Shown here: positions 41,354-49,716 of the stretch, piece after piece
How positions within the stretch are numbered: the first letter of the stretch is position 1
Layout: each line of letters begins with the position of its first letter
Assembly: GCA_022870745.1 (NCBI GenBank)
Contig: CP085323.1
Coordinates: 1,860,001-1,924,000, forward strand
Length of the DNA stretch: 64,000 bases
Direction of reading: 5' to 3'
Origin: Silvibacterium acidisoli
GTDB taxonomy: Bacteria > Acidobacteriota > Terriglobia > Terriglobales > Acidobacteriaceae
Position numbers and translations under genes: made by a program
The notes under the pieces: generated by a model
Told to the model about the DNA's origin: nothing
The model's input: the letters and a program-made list of their open reading frames with translations, nothing else
Database searches by the model: none

Positions 41354-43477
41354 ATGCGCAAAATTGCCTTGCTGCTCGTATGTTTTGCAGCGTTCTCCGC
41401 ACAGGCCAAAGTAAGTCTCGCGCCGGTTCCTGAAGAGGTCCGCAGCACGCGTTTTGATATCCGCATCGACGGCCAGCCCGCACAGGTGACGCACGCAGCA
41501 GCCAACTACGACTTCCTCAATTTTGATCTCAAGGGCAAAGCGAAAATCTCGATCACTGCGCCGACAGATGACTACTGGAGCAAGGGCGTCGAGGTGCAGC
41601 CGTGGAGGCTCGGCATCCGCCCCTTCGTACAGGGACGAACGATCAGCTTCACGCTCGACCATCCTGTAAAGCTCTCCATTGCGCGGCCCGGCGAACACCT
41701 CGCCGGGGCGACCATGCTCTTCCTCTTCGCAAACGCTCTCGAGACAGATGCTCCCGCGCCCAACGATCCACACGTCCGCTACTACGGACCGGGGATACAT
41801 CGCGAGAGCATCGATGCGAAAGCAGGCGACAACATCTATCTCGCGCCGGGAGCCGTGGTCTTCGGCAGCCTCAACATCTGGCAGGTAGAGAACGTGAAGG
41901 TCTGGGGGCGCGGGACTCTTATCTATGAGGGAACCCAGAACCCCAACGATGACGATGGCTGGAAGCAGCTGAAGAACTGGCACTGCATCGGCATGAACGA
42001 TGCGCATCACGTCTCGATCAGCGGCATCACCTGCGTGGTGCGAACGCGCACCTGGATGATCCAGATGAAGGACTCAGGCCAGGTCACCTTCGACAACGTT
42101 AAGGTGATCGGAGGCAGCGACGCCAATGCCAACCAGGACGGCATGGACTGGCTGGGCGGCGGCGATACGGTCGTGCGCGACTGCTTCATCCGCGCCGCCG
42201 ACGACGTCTTCGCCATGCAGGGCAACTGGGACGGCTATGACCATGCAGCAATGATCGCGCCCGGGCATGATGTATCGAACATCACCGTAGAGAACAGCGT
42301 CGTCTCGACCAGTATCTCGAATGTCGTTCGCGCCGCCTGGCCGGAGAAGGTCTTCAACGGCACGAACTTCACCATGCGCGACTCCGATGTAATTCATGGC
42401 GGCATCGGTTCATGCGGCATTCCGTTCGCGCTCTTCGAAATGTGGGCAACGAACGGCGCAACCGGCCACTCCAGCGGCTTTCACTTCGACAATATCCGCC
42501 TCGAAGACTGGTACTCGCTCGCGCAGATCGAGCAGCCGAATCCTTCGATCGGCGATGTGACCTTCACAAATATCTGGTCGATTGAAAATCCGTCGCTCGT
42601 GCCTTCGACACTTCTGGGCGATATCGACGGCGTACGCATGGATCACGTCCGCATCGCCGACCGCATTGTCACAAACAATGCAGAGCTTCCGATCACGGCG
42701 ATAGGCGGAGCTAAAGACCCTGTCTATACGCCCGGCCCGGTTCACGCGGCTTTCAGCTACACGCGCGGCGCAATCCGGCCAAAAGATCGCGTGGCCTTCG
42801 ACGCATCGGCATCCGGCCCGCACATCCGCCGCTACCAATGGTCTTTCGGAGACGGCACCACCGATACCGGGCGCAAGGTGCATCACGAATTCGTGGACAA
42901 CTCGGGCACGCTCTGGGATCACACCGGGCGCTACCGGGTCATCCTCACCGTGACTGACGACGCGGGACACACCGACTCCATCTATCAGCCGGTCGCAGTG
43001 AGTGATGTTGTGCGCAGCGCGAATCTCGATGCCGGGCGACAGGCTGGCCTGAAGTATCGCTACTTCGAAACCGCCGCACTCAACGATCTGAAGATGGCCA
43101 CGCCGAAATCCGAAGGTATCGTGCCCACCTTCGAAACCACAGTCCGCAAGCGGGACGACAACTACGGCATGGTCTTTACCGGCTTCCTCGATGTGCCTGC
43201 CGATGGCGGATACACCTTCACCATGCTCGCCCGAGACGGCGCACGGCTGGAGATCGACTCCACGATCGTCGCCGAAAACCCAGCCCCTTTCGCGCAGGTC
43301 TGCGGATCGGCCGGCAACGCCGTGCAAACCGCCGGAGGCAGCATCAGCCTGCGCGCCGGGCGGCACCCTCTGCGCGTCTCGATGACCCACACCTCCGGAC
43401 CCCACGACTTCCGCGTGCTCTGGCAGGGCCCGGGCGTGCCGTTGGCGACGCTTCCGCCTGAATCGCTCACACACTGA
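41354..43477 (+). CDS. secreted beta-helix glycoside hydrolase with PKD and PA14 domains
   Basis: 707 residues from ATG 41354. Signal peptide MRKIALLLVCFAAFSAQA. An N-terminal beta-sandwich (about 20-150) precedes a right-handed beta-helix (about 155-440) with NVKVWGRGTLIYEG, NANQDGMDWLGGGDTVVRDC and IRAADDVFAMQGNWDG, which place Asp residues as in GH28/GH49 enzymes. A PKD domain follows (about 455-540, FDASASGPHIRRYQWSFGDG) and then a PA14/GLEYA-like domain (about 555-700, YGMVFTGFLDVPADGGYTF). It probably degrades extracellular polysaccharide such as pectin or dextran-like glucan. Confidence 0.8.
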   Translation: MRKIALLLVCFAAFSAQAKVSLAPVPEEVRSTRFDIRIDGQPAQVTHAAANYDFLNFDLKGKAKISITAPTDDYWSKGVEVQPWRLGIRPFVQGRTISFTLDHPVKLSIARPGEHLAGATMLFLFANALETDAPAPNDPHVRYYGPGIHRESIDAKAGDNIYLAPGAVVFGSLNIWQVENVKVWGRGTLIYEGTQNPNDDDGWKQLKNWHCIGMNDAHHVSISGITCVVRTRTWMIQMKDSGQVTFDNVKVIGGSDANANQDGMDWLGGGDTVVRDCFIRAADDVFAMQGNWDGYDHAAMIAPGHDVSNITVENSVVSTSISNVVRAAWPEKVFNGTNFTMRDSDVIHGGIGSCGIPFALFEMWATNGATGHSSGFHFDNIRLEDWYSLAQIEQPNPSIGDVTFTNIWSIENPSLVPSTLLGDIDGVRMDHVRIADRIVTNNAELPITAIGGAKDPVYTPGPVHAAFSYTRGAIRPKDRVAFDASASGPHIRRYQWSFGDGTTDTGRKVHHEFVDNSGTLWDHTGRYRVILTVTDDAGHTDSIYQPVAVSDVVRSANLDAGRQAGLKYRYFETAALNDLKMATPKSEGIVPTFETTVRKRDDNYGMVFTGFLDVPADGGYTFTMLARDGARLEIDSTIVAENPAPFAQVCGSAGNAVQTAGGSISLRAGRHPLRVSMTHTSGPHDFRVLWQGPGVPLATLPPESLTH

Positions 43478-43493
43478 TCGCATCCAACCGGGT

Positions 43494-44456
43494 ATGCGAG
43501 TCATCACCCTTGAAGAGCACATGACCATCCCGGAGATCGTGAAGGCGACCTCTCATATCGGAGCAGGCAGCAGCGACTACATGCGCGCGATCCAGGAAAA
43601 GCTGATCGACGTGGATCAGGCCCGCATCGCCGACATGGACGCCAACGGCATCGATCTCCAGGTGCTCTCGCAGGTGTCCACCGGTCTCGATCTGATCGAT
43701 CCGGCAGAAGCCACAGCGCTGGCTCGCGCCACCAACGACCGCATGGCGCAGGCCATCGCCGACCGCCCAACGCGCTTTGCAGGCTTCGCAGCATTGAACA
43801 CCACCGAGCCCGAAAAAGCAGCGCGAGAGCTTGAGCGCGCCATGGCGATCAAAGGCTTCGTGGGCACGATGCTCCATGGAACATCGAATGGCCTGTTTCT
43901 CGACGACCCGCGCTTTTCCCCGATCTTCGAAGCAGCGCAGGCGCTCGACGCGCCGATCTATCTGCATCCCGCGCCGCCGCCCGAGACGGTACAGAAGGCC
44001 TACTACAGCGGACTGGGCGATCCAACGGATTACATGCTGGCAACCGCAGGCTGGGGATGGCACGTTGAGACAGGCATGCACGCGCTGCGGCTGATCGTGA
44101 GCGGACTCTTCGACCGCTTCCCGCGCCTGAAGATCATCATCGGACACATGGGCGAGAACCTGCCTTTTTCCATCGTTCGCGCCAGCACCGTGCTTTCCCG
44201 CGGAGCGAAGAACCTGAAGCGCCCGGTGAAGGAGTACTTCGACGAGCATTTCTGGATCACGACCAGCGGCTACTTCTCGAATCCCCCGCTGAAATGCGCC
44301 CTCGAGGTCTGCGGCGCCGAACGCATCCTGTTCTCGGTGGATTACCCGTTCGGTTCGAACCGCGCAGGCCGGGAGTTCCTCGATTCCATGCCGGTGAGTG
44401 ATACCGATAGAGCGAAGATCGCCGGGCTGAATGCAGCAAAGCTCCTGAAGCTGTAA
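43494..44456 (+). CDS. amidohydrolase-2 family protein (ACMSD/gamma-resorcylate decarboxylase-like)
   Basis: 320 residues, metal-dependent TIM barrel. The N-terminal MRVITLEEHMT provides the Glu that replaces the usual HxH in decarboxylase members; YLHPAPPPETVQ carries a metal His; IIIGHMGENLPFSIVR the second His; and ILFSVDYPFGSNRAG the metal Asp. This set is seen in gamma-resorcylate and 2,3-dihydroxybenzoate decarboxylases. Sixteen bases after the glycoside hydrolase gene, so possibly co-transcribed. Exact aromatic acid substrate is not known. Confidence 0.85.
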   Translation: MRVITLEEHMTIPEIVKATSHIGAGSSDYMRAIQEKLIDVDQARIADMDANGIDLQVLSQVSTGLDLIDPAEATALARATNDRMAQAIADRPTRFAGFAALNTTEPEKAARELERAMAIKGFVGTMLHGTSNGLFLDDPRFSPIFEAAQALDAPIYLHPAPPPETVQKAYYSGLGDPTDYMLATAGWGWHVETGMHALRLIVSGLFDRFPRLKIIIGHMGENLPFSIVRASTVLSRGAKNLKRPVKEYFDEHFWITTSGYFSNPPLKCALEVCGAERILFSVDYPFGSNRAGREFLDSMPVSDTDRAKIAGLNAAKLLKL

Positions 44457-44467
44457 CGCCCACATAC

Positions 44468-44704
44468 TTTGTCATCCCGAACGCAGTGAGGGACCTGCTC
44501 TGGCGACCCTAGCTGCGCCCGAGCCTGCTTATTCACCACAGAGGACACAGAGAACACGGAGGGTTCATGCAACCGGCTAGCTCATCGACTGCCGGGATGC
44601 TTCTGTGGTCTTTGTGTCCTCTGTGGTGAAATCTCTTTGAAATTTCGGCGAACCGTGCCGATTCGGGCAAAAAGCAGGTCCCTCACTGCGTTCGGGATGA
44701 CAAA
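44468..44704. repeat. nested inverted-repeat element (MITE-like)
   Basis: Outer arms are exact 32-base inverted repeats at 44468-44499 (TTTGTCATCCCGAACGCAGT...) and 44673-44704. Inside them a second, imperfect pair lies at about 44531-44560 (TTCACCACAGAGGACACAGA...) and 44601-44631 (its approximate complement TCTTTGTGTCCTCTGTGGTGA). The whole 237-base unit could fold into one long cruciform. A single diverged copy of the outer arm is at 18957-18987. Confidence 0.8.
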
Positions 44705-44748
44705 TTGAGGAGCGCAGAGTAGCGGCGGCGTCATCGTGCCGAAATCCG

Positions 44749-44754
44749 TACAAT
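44749..44754 (+). promoter_or_regulatory. -10 box (TACAAT) of aspS
   Basis: TACAAT ends 10 bases before the GTG start codon at 44765, giving a leader of only a few bases; no Shine-Dalgarno sequence is apparent. Confidence 0.45.
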
Positions 44755-44764
44755 AGAACGTACT

Positions 44765-46636
44765 GTGACACTGGACTTTTTAGGCAATCTGACGCGCACC
44801 CACACCTGTGGCGAGTTGCGAGCGAGCGACGCGGGCAAATCCGTCGTTCTTCTTGGCTGGGTCAACCGGCGCCGCGATCACGGCAACCTGATCTTCCTCG
44901 ACCTGCGCGACCGCTACGGCATCTCGCAGGTGGTGCTCGACAAGGACCTCGGCACCGAGGCCCATGGCAAGGCCGAACAGGCTCGTTCCGAGTACGTCGT
45001 CGCCGCCATCGGCAAGGTTCGCCTGCGCGATGCCAACGTGATCAATCCCAAGATGGATACCGGCGAGATCGAAGTCGTAGCCGACCAGCTTCTGCTGCTG
45101 AACGACGCGAAGCTCGCGCCGTTTTCGCCCGCCGAAGAGGCCATCGCCAACGAAGAAGTCCGCCTCAAGTACCGCTATATCGACCTGCGCCGCCCGGAGA
45201 TGCAGCACAACCTCCACGTGCGCCACAAGGTCGCGATGGCCGTACGCCAGTATCTTTCCAGCCAGGGCTTCTACGAGATCGAGACGCCGTTCATGACGCG
45301 CTCGACTCCTGAAGGCGCGCGCGATTACCTGGTGCCCAGCCGCGTGCATCCGGGTGAGTTCTACGCGCTGCCGCAGTCGCCGCAGCTCTTCAAGCAGATC
45401 CTCATGATCTCCGGCATGGACCGCTACTTCCAGATCGCCCGCTGCTTCCGCGACGAAGACCTGCGCGCCGACCGCCAGCCCGAGTTCACGCAGATCGATC
45501 TCGAAATGACCTTCCCGCAGCAGGAGACGGTCTTTCGCGTGGTCGAAGGCTTCCTCTCGGAAGCGTTCAAGGCCGTGGGTATCCACCTGCCGACGCCCTT
45601 CCCGCAGATCACCTACGACGAGGCGATGCGCAACTACGGCATCGACAAGCCCGATCTTCGCCTGCCTGGACTGGTAGACCTGAAGCCTGCCTTCACCGCC
45701 GAAAACCTGGCCGCGCTCCAGATCGATGCGAACCTGCCCGTCATCGGCCTGCGCATTCCCAGGGTCGGCGAGCTCTCGCGCAAGGATCGCGACGACAACA
45801 AGCCGCTCTTCGATCAGCGCAAGGGCGCGAAGTACATCGACGACCTCAAGCGTCTCGAAAAGGGATTCCCCGAAGCCGCCGCCAAGGTGCGCGAGCTTGC
45901 GGGTGGAGAAGCCGACGACCTCATCATCATCGTTGCCGGAGATGCCGCCGCGCACATCCGCGCCTCTGACACCAAGAGCGAAGGCCGCCTGAGCGAGCGA
46001 GAGATCGCCATCTACTCGGCCGCCGGAAACTTCCGCGTCGAGCTGGCGAAGAAGTACGCCGACCGCCACGGAGCCTTCGCCGTAACCGACAACGTCGTCG
46101 CCTCGGAAGAGCGCAACACCGGCCTGGCAGACGGATCTGTCGCGTTCCGCCCCATCTGGGTCACCGACTTCCCCATGTTCGAGTACGACGAGGAGACGCA
46201 CAAGTGGATGCCGTCGCACCATCCCTTCACCTCGCCGCATGAGGAGGACATGGACCGCCTCGTCTCCGACCCGGCCTCTGTGCGCGCCCGCTACTACGAC
46301 ATCGCGATGAATGGCCTCGAGCTCGGCTCGGGCTCGATCCGTATCCACCAGCAGCAGGTGCAGGCAGAGATCTTCCGGGCTCTAGGCATGAGCGACGAAG
46401 AGGCCAAGTCGCGCTTCGGCTTCTTCCTCGACGCGCTGCAGTACGGAACGCCTCCCCACGGAGGCATAGCCCTCGGCCTGGACCGCATCGTAATGATCCT
46501 CGCCGGAGCCTCCAGCCTGAGAGAAGTAATCGCCTTCCCCAAGACCGCCAAGGCCATCGACCTGATGGTCGATGCACCAACGCCGGTCAGCGATATGCAG
46601 CTTAGGGAGCTGCATATCAAGCCTACGAAGCAGTAG
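44765..46636 (+). CDS. aspS: aspartate-tRNA ligase AspS, probably non-discriminating (Asp/Asn)
   Basis: 623 residues from a GTG start. Bacterial-type AspRS: OB-fold anticodon domain (VVLLGWVNRRRDHGNLIFLDLRDRYG), class II motifs (motif 1 around LRRPEMQHNLHVRHKVAMAVR, motif 2 FQIARCFRDEDLRADRQPEFTQIDLEM), an inserted GAD domain (about 300-420) and motif 3 GGIALGLDRIVMIL. His39 in RRRDHG sits where discriminating enzymes such as that of E. coli have Leu and non-discriminating ones have His, so it may also form Asp-tRNA-Asn for GatCAB. Followed by an intrinsic terminator. Confidence 0.95.
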   Translation: MTLDFLGNLTRTHTCGELRASDAGKSVVLLGWVNRRRDHGNLIFLDLRDRYGISQVVLDKDLGTEAHGKAEQARSEYVVAAIGKVRLRDANVINPKMDTGEIEVVADQLLLLNDAKLAPFSPAEEAIANEEVRLKYRYIDLRRPEMQHNLHVRHKVAMAVRQYLSSQGFYEIETPFMTRSTPEGARDYLVPSRVHPGEFYALPQSPQLFKQILMISGMDRYFQIARCFRDEDLRADRQPEFTQIDLEMTFPQQETVFRVVEGFLSEAFKAVGIHLPTPFPQITYDEAMRNYGIDKPDLRLPGLVDLKPAFTAENLAALQIDANLPVIGLRIPRVGELSRKDRDDNKPLFDQRKGAKYIDDLKRLEKGFPEAAAKVRELAGGEADDLIIIVAGDAAAHIRASDTKSEGRLSEREIAIYSAAGNFRVELAKKYADRHGAFAVTDNVVASEERNTGLADGSVAFRPIWVTDFPMFEYDEETHKWMPSHHPFTSPHEEDMDRLVSDPASVRARYYDIAMNGLELGSGSIRIHQQQVQAEIFRALGMSDEEAKSRFGFFLDALQYGTPPHGGIALGLDRIVMILAGASSLREVIAFPKTAKAIDLMVDAPTPVSDMQLRELHIKPTKQ

Positions 46637-46660
46637 CGGTTTTACTGCTGCAAGCGAAAG

Positions 46661-46692
46661 GGGATGGCTCGATGAGCCATCCCTCTTTGCTT
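46661..46692 (+). terminator. intrinsic terminator of aspS
   Basis: Perfect 10-bp stem GGGATGGCTC / GAGCCATCCC with loop GAT (46661-46683), followed by TCTTTGCTT. It separates aspS from the ATPase gene. Confidence 0.75.
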
Positions 46693-46736
46693 GCTATAAA
46701 ATGCATTCCAGTCGCAATTACCCCGATAGACCAACA

Positions 46737-48152
46737 ATGTTTCACGGAGCGTCTTTGAGTCTTCACGTAAATTACGAGATTCGCTGGAAAAACTACCGTG
46801 CCTTTGAAGATACGGATTGGATTGCCCTAAAGCCTCTCACTATATTTATCGGCCCCAATAACGCGGGTAAAAGCAGCATTGTTAGCCCTCTCTTATTGAT
46901 GGGGCAGACCATGGCCTCGCGAGAAGCGGTAGCTCCTTTGGTAACCAGAGGTCCAGTCATCGATCTCGGCCTGTACAAGGATATTGTACATAAGGGTGAC
47001 ACCACAAAAGATATGTTCCTCGGGTTCCGCTTCCACCTGCATAAGCCTACACCCAAGAAACTTGGCAAACTCGGAACCTATCCTCCCGGCTCAATCGAAG
47101 TAACGCTGTCTTCAGATCAAGAGTCGAAAGATCCATATCTCCGTCGGTTTGAACTCAAAGACATTCATGATCGTTCCATGTTCTCTCAAAGCATTAACAA
47201 AGAAGGAAACTATGACTTATCGAGTGACTGGATCAACTTACGCAACGGGTGGGAGCGCGGTGCCATTGAAAAAAATAAGCCCATAAACTTCCTCTTTTCA
47301 CCTGCCGGTGCATTGCGTGGCTACCAAACAGAAGACGGTAGCGAGAAAGCAAAAGAGGTTAAATTTTCTAAACCTTTCTCTATGTACCTGATCGCATTGG
47401 GGCACATGTTCGACGAGATTCGAGACGTTTTTAGGGATCTGGCGTACATCGGACCATTGAGGGATCGCCCTCGTAGATATTACGAGATATCTAACGATAT
47501 GCCAGATTCAGTCGGTTCTCATGGCGAGCATATGGCAAGCCTTTTACATAGAAGAATGCCCCTGATCCGGACTAAGTTGAATGACTGGGTACGGCGATTT
47601 GAATTTGGGCGAGAGCTTAAGCTTAAAAAGCTGTCCGACGACCAATTATTTTCACTCTTTTTTACAGAATCAGTAGGATATCGCGAAACAAACATCACGG
47701 ATTCAGGCTTTGGCGCGTCGCAAGTTTTACCGCTGATAGTGCAGGCTCTTACTGCTCCCACGTCAAGTATCACTATTGCCGAACAGCCGGAAATCCATTT
47801 GAACCCTCGCTTGCAATATGCGCTGGCAGATTTATTTGTCGATATGGCAACCAACGACCGGCGAGTAATTGTGGAGACTCATAGTGACCACTTGCTACTA
47901 AGACTTCGACGTCTCATTGCGCAGGGACGGATCGACCCTGCACAGGTCGCCCTATATTTTGTAGAGAAAAAGGATGGAATATCTTCGATACGAGATATTC
48001 CACTGCAAGCAGATGGAGGAATAGAGCAGGCAGCATGGCCAAACGGTTTTTTTGAGGATGGACTTCGAGAATCTCTGGCGCTTGCTAACGCGCAGTCGGA
48101 ACGGATGAAGAAACGGAGCAGAAAGCCCGCAGGAGAGGTTAATGCTCGTTGA
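46737..48152 (+). CDS. SMC/AAA_15-type ATPase (DUF3696-like), candidate defence protein
   Basis: 471 residues from ATG 46737; an in-frame ATG at 46701 adds 12 residues but lies directly on a TATAAA box. N-terminal ABC-like half with Walker A in LTIFIGPNNAGKSSIVSPLLLM, a middle region with YIGPLRDRPRRYYEIS, the signature-like TDSGFGASQVLPLIVQAL, Walker B ITIAEQPEIHLNPRLQ and the His switch VIVETHSDHLLLRLRRLI; a C-terminal DUF3696-like part (GGIEQAAWPNGFFEDGLRES). Codon use is clearly more AT-rich than in neighbours. It overlaps the PIN-like gene by 11 bases. No TOPRIM domain. Role in phage defence is an inference from context. Confidence 0.85.
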   Translation: MFHGASLSLHVNYEIRWKNYRAFEDTDWIALKPLTIFIGPNNAGKSSIVSPLLLMGQTMASREAVAPLVTRGPVIDLGLYKDIVHKGDTTKDMFLGFRFHLHKPTPKKLGKLGTYPPGSIEVTLSSDQESKDPYLRRFELKDIHDRSMFSQSINKEGNYDLSSDWINLRNGWERGAIEKNKPINFLFSPAGALRGYQTEDGSEKAKEVKFSKPFSMYLIALGHMFDEIRDVFRDLAYIGPLRDRPRRYYEISNDMPDSVGSHGEHMASLLHRRMPLIRTKLNDWVRRFEFGRELKLKKLSDDQLFSLFFTESVGYRETNITDSGFGASQVLPLIVQALTAPTSSITIAEQPEIHLNPRLQYALADLFVDMATNDRRVIVETHSDHLLLRLRRLIAQGRIDPAQVALYFVEKKDGISSIRDIPLQADGGIEQAAWPNGFFEDGLRESLALANAQSERMKKRSRKPAGEVNAR

Positions 48153-48621
48153 CTTGGTGATTGATACTAATATTTTCCTGCATGCTCAGAATAAACAAGA
48201 GAAGCGTCAAAAAAGCTGTGAAGCATTGGTCGCTTTATTCAAAGATTCAAGTTGCAAAATTTGTGTTGATGAAGGCTTTGATCTGGACGAGTCTAGAAAT
48301 CGAAGCATCATCGGGCAGGAATATACAAAACATCTACGCATCGGATCATTGGGTTATGCTCTAGTCGAATATCTTGCACGCTCCGGAAGGATTTCATTTG
48401 TTTCCACGAGAGTTTCTGTACAAGTGAGCCGACACATCCGTCAGGTTACCAAAGGACCAGATAGAACGTACGTTAGAGTTGCACACAACTCCAACGAGAA
48501 GACCCTCGCATCTCACGACTTTACCGACATTTCTTCGGCCATACGCCAAAGGTTAAGAGATGCAATAGATGTTAGCGTTCTTGACTCATCTGAAATCATT
48601 GAGCTCCTCAAAAAAGCTTAA
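48142..48621 (+). CDS. PIN-like nuclease-fold protein paired with the ATPase
   Basis: 159 residues from ATG 48142 (AGGAGAGG four bases upstream). PIN-like acidic residues: Asp in LVIDTNIFLHAQNK (about residue 8), a middle acidic cluster FDLDESRNRSIIGQEYTKHL (about 47-66) and Asp in TLASHDFTDISSAIRQRL (about 130). This is the spacing expected of a PIN-domain metal-dependent RNase. Overlap with the ATPase gene implies co-translation and a joint function. Base composition is AT-rich like the ATPase gene. Activity as a nuclease is inferred from fold signature only. Confidence 0.75.
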   Translation: MLVDLVIDTNIFLHAQNKQEKRQKSCEALVALFKDSSCKICVDEGFDLDESRNRSIIGQEYTKHLRIGSLGYALVEYLARSGRISFVSTRVSVQVSRHIRQVTKGPDRTYVRVAHNSNEKTLASHDFTDISSAIRQRLRDAIDVSVLDSSEIIELLKKA

Positions 48622-48636
48622 AACAACCTAATGCTG

Positions 48637-48669
48637 GAATCCCTATTTCTTCAAGATGGGGATTCTTTT
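48637..48669 (+). terminator. intrinsic terminator after the ATPase-PIN operon
   Basis: GAATCCC(N)GGGGATTC stem at 48637-48665 with an AT-containing inner stem, followed by TTTT. It marks the right end of the two-gene unit. Confidence 0.7.
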
Positions 48670-48732
48670 CCAATTCATTTAAGACTGAAAGCATGCGCCA
48701 CCACATTTCTTCGAAAACACCGAAGATCTTAT

Positions 48733-48774
48733 ACCAATAGCGAGGTCCGGCTTTCGCTGGCCCTCGCTATTGGT
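48733..48774. repeat. long hairpin to the right of the ATPase-PIN island
   Basis: ACCAATAGCGAG and CTCGCTATTGGT are perfect 12-bp arms; including inner pairs the stem reaches 16 bp with one mismatch around a 10-base loop. There is no T-tract. Possible terminator remnant or island-boundary structure. Confidence 0.55.
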
Positions 48775-48865
48775 TAGAAGCTCCCATTTAGAAGAACAGG
48801 AGGGTGGCTTCTTTGCTCTCTGCGCTCGTTACGCGGCGTTGATCTGGTGCCTGCAGAATAGGGGC

Positions 48866-49638
48866 ATGGTTGACCGTCGCCGCTTTCTTATTCGTTCCCT
48901 TGCTCTTACTTCTACTGCTCTTCCCGGCGCTGCGTTTGCCAGGGTGTTGCTTCTTCCAGTGGATCGGATAGGCAGCTTGTTGCCGAGATGCAGCAGAAGC
49001 TGGCGCACGAGCTGGACGATCCCGCTGCTGCGGTTGCGATCTCTCCGGAGATTCTCGATGTCTGTTTTGAGTGGACGCCGCCCATGCGTCCGGCGGCGGA
49101 GTTGCGCGCTGTGGTTGCCTACAGCTTCGGCAACCGTCTGGCGGCGGATGGCAAGTCTCAGCCTGCTCCCGGTCCGGTGAACGAGGCGTTGGCTGATGCA
49201 GTTGTCCGCGTGCGTGCCCTGCTGCCGGCTGGATCGCGGGTCTATGCGCAGTGGGAGATTGCGCATGTTCTCACCAGTAAGCATGGCATCAAGGACGTGG
49301 TGAGTATCGAACCGGTGGTCGCTGCCGATGGCTCCGTCACCTACCTGAGCACGGATGGCGTTGCCGAGGATGTGGTGAAGAAAGCTGGCGGAGCAGCAGC
49401 GCTGGGTCCGGTTGCGGTTGTCGGTCATCGCGATCATGCGAAGCGCTGCGTGCTGACTTCGCGGGCGCGTGGGATGGACGCCTGGGTGGCACGCGAAGTT
49501 CCTTTGCCTGTCGTCTACGATGCCGAATCCGGACAGCCGTGGACGCGCCGCCGCGATCTCTACCTGCTACACGACATGGCTGCGCAGATGATGATGATGC
49601 GCGCCCGGCGCATCGCCGAAGCTTATCCGCAGGGGTAG
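48866..49638 (+). pseudogene. Tat-exported conserved protein, frameshifted after the signal peptide
   Basis: A twin-arginine signal peptide (MVDRRRFLIRSLALTSTALPGAAFA) starts at 48866 in one frame, while the apparent mature protein runs in the +2 frame from about 48943 (QGVASSSGSDRQLVAEMQQKLAHELDD) to the stop at 49638. The second frame has no start codon of its own before the ATG at 48988 and is open over about 220 codons, including IAHVLTSKHGIKDVVSIEP and VAVVGHRDHAKRCVLTSRA. The break lies near 48940-48950. This is either a true single-base indel mutation or a sequencing error. Family unknown. Confidence 0.65.
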
Positions 49639-49658
49639 CTGAGGCCTACGATCCCGGC

Positions 49659-49691
49659 CCCACTCAAGCCCAGATGCGGGCTTGAATGGGC
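49659..49691. repeat. imperfect hairpin with dispersed-repeat character
   Basis: CCACTCAAGCCC...GGGCTTGAATGGG between convergent genes, followed by CCACCC. It may serve as a terminator for the frameshifted gene or the dehydrogenase gene. Confidence 0.45.
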
Positions 49692-49716
49692 CACCCTGCA
49701 TTCATATCGGACCCGC

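Larger units (their letters stand above)
44457..44764. other. intergenic region holding a nested inverted-repeat element
   Basis: 308 bases between the amidohydrolase and aspS genes. Most of it is the palindromic element described at 44468-44704; the aspS -10 box (TACAAT, 44749-44754) lies at its right side. No coding frame looks real. Confidence 0.7.

Noticed and set aside
44780-46348. 522-codon open frame antisense to aspS
   Set aside because: It lies fully within aspS in the frame that high-GC third positions keep open; it has no domain signature, and aspS is certain.
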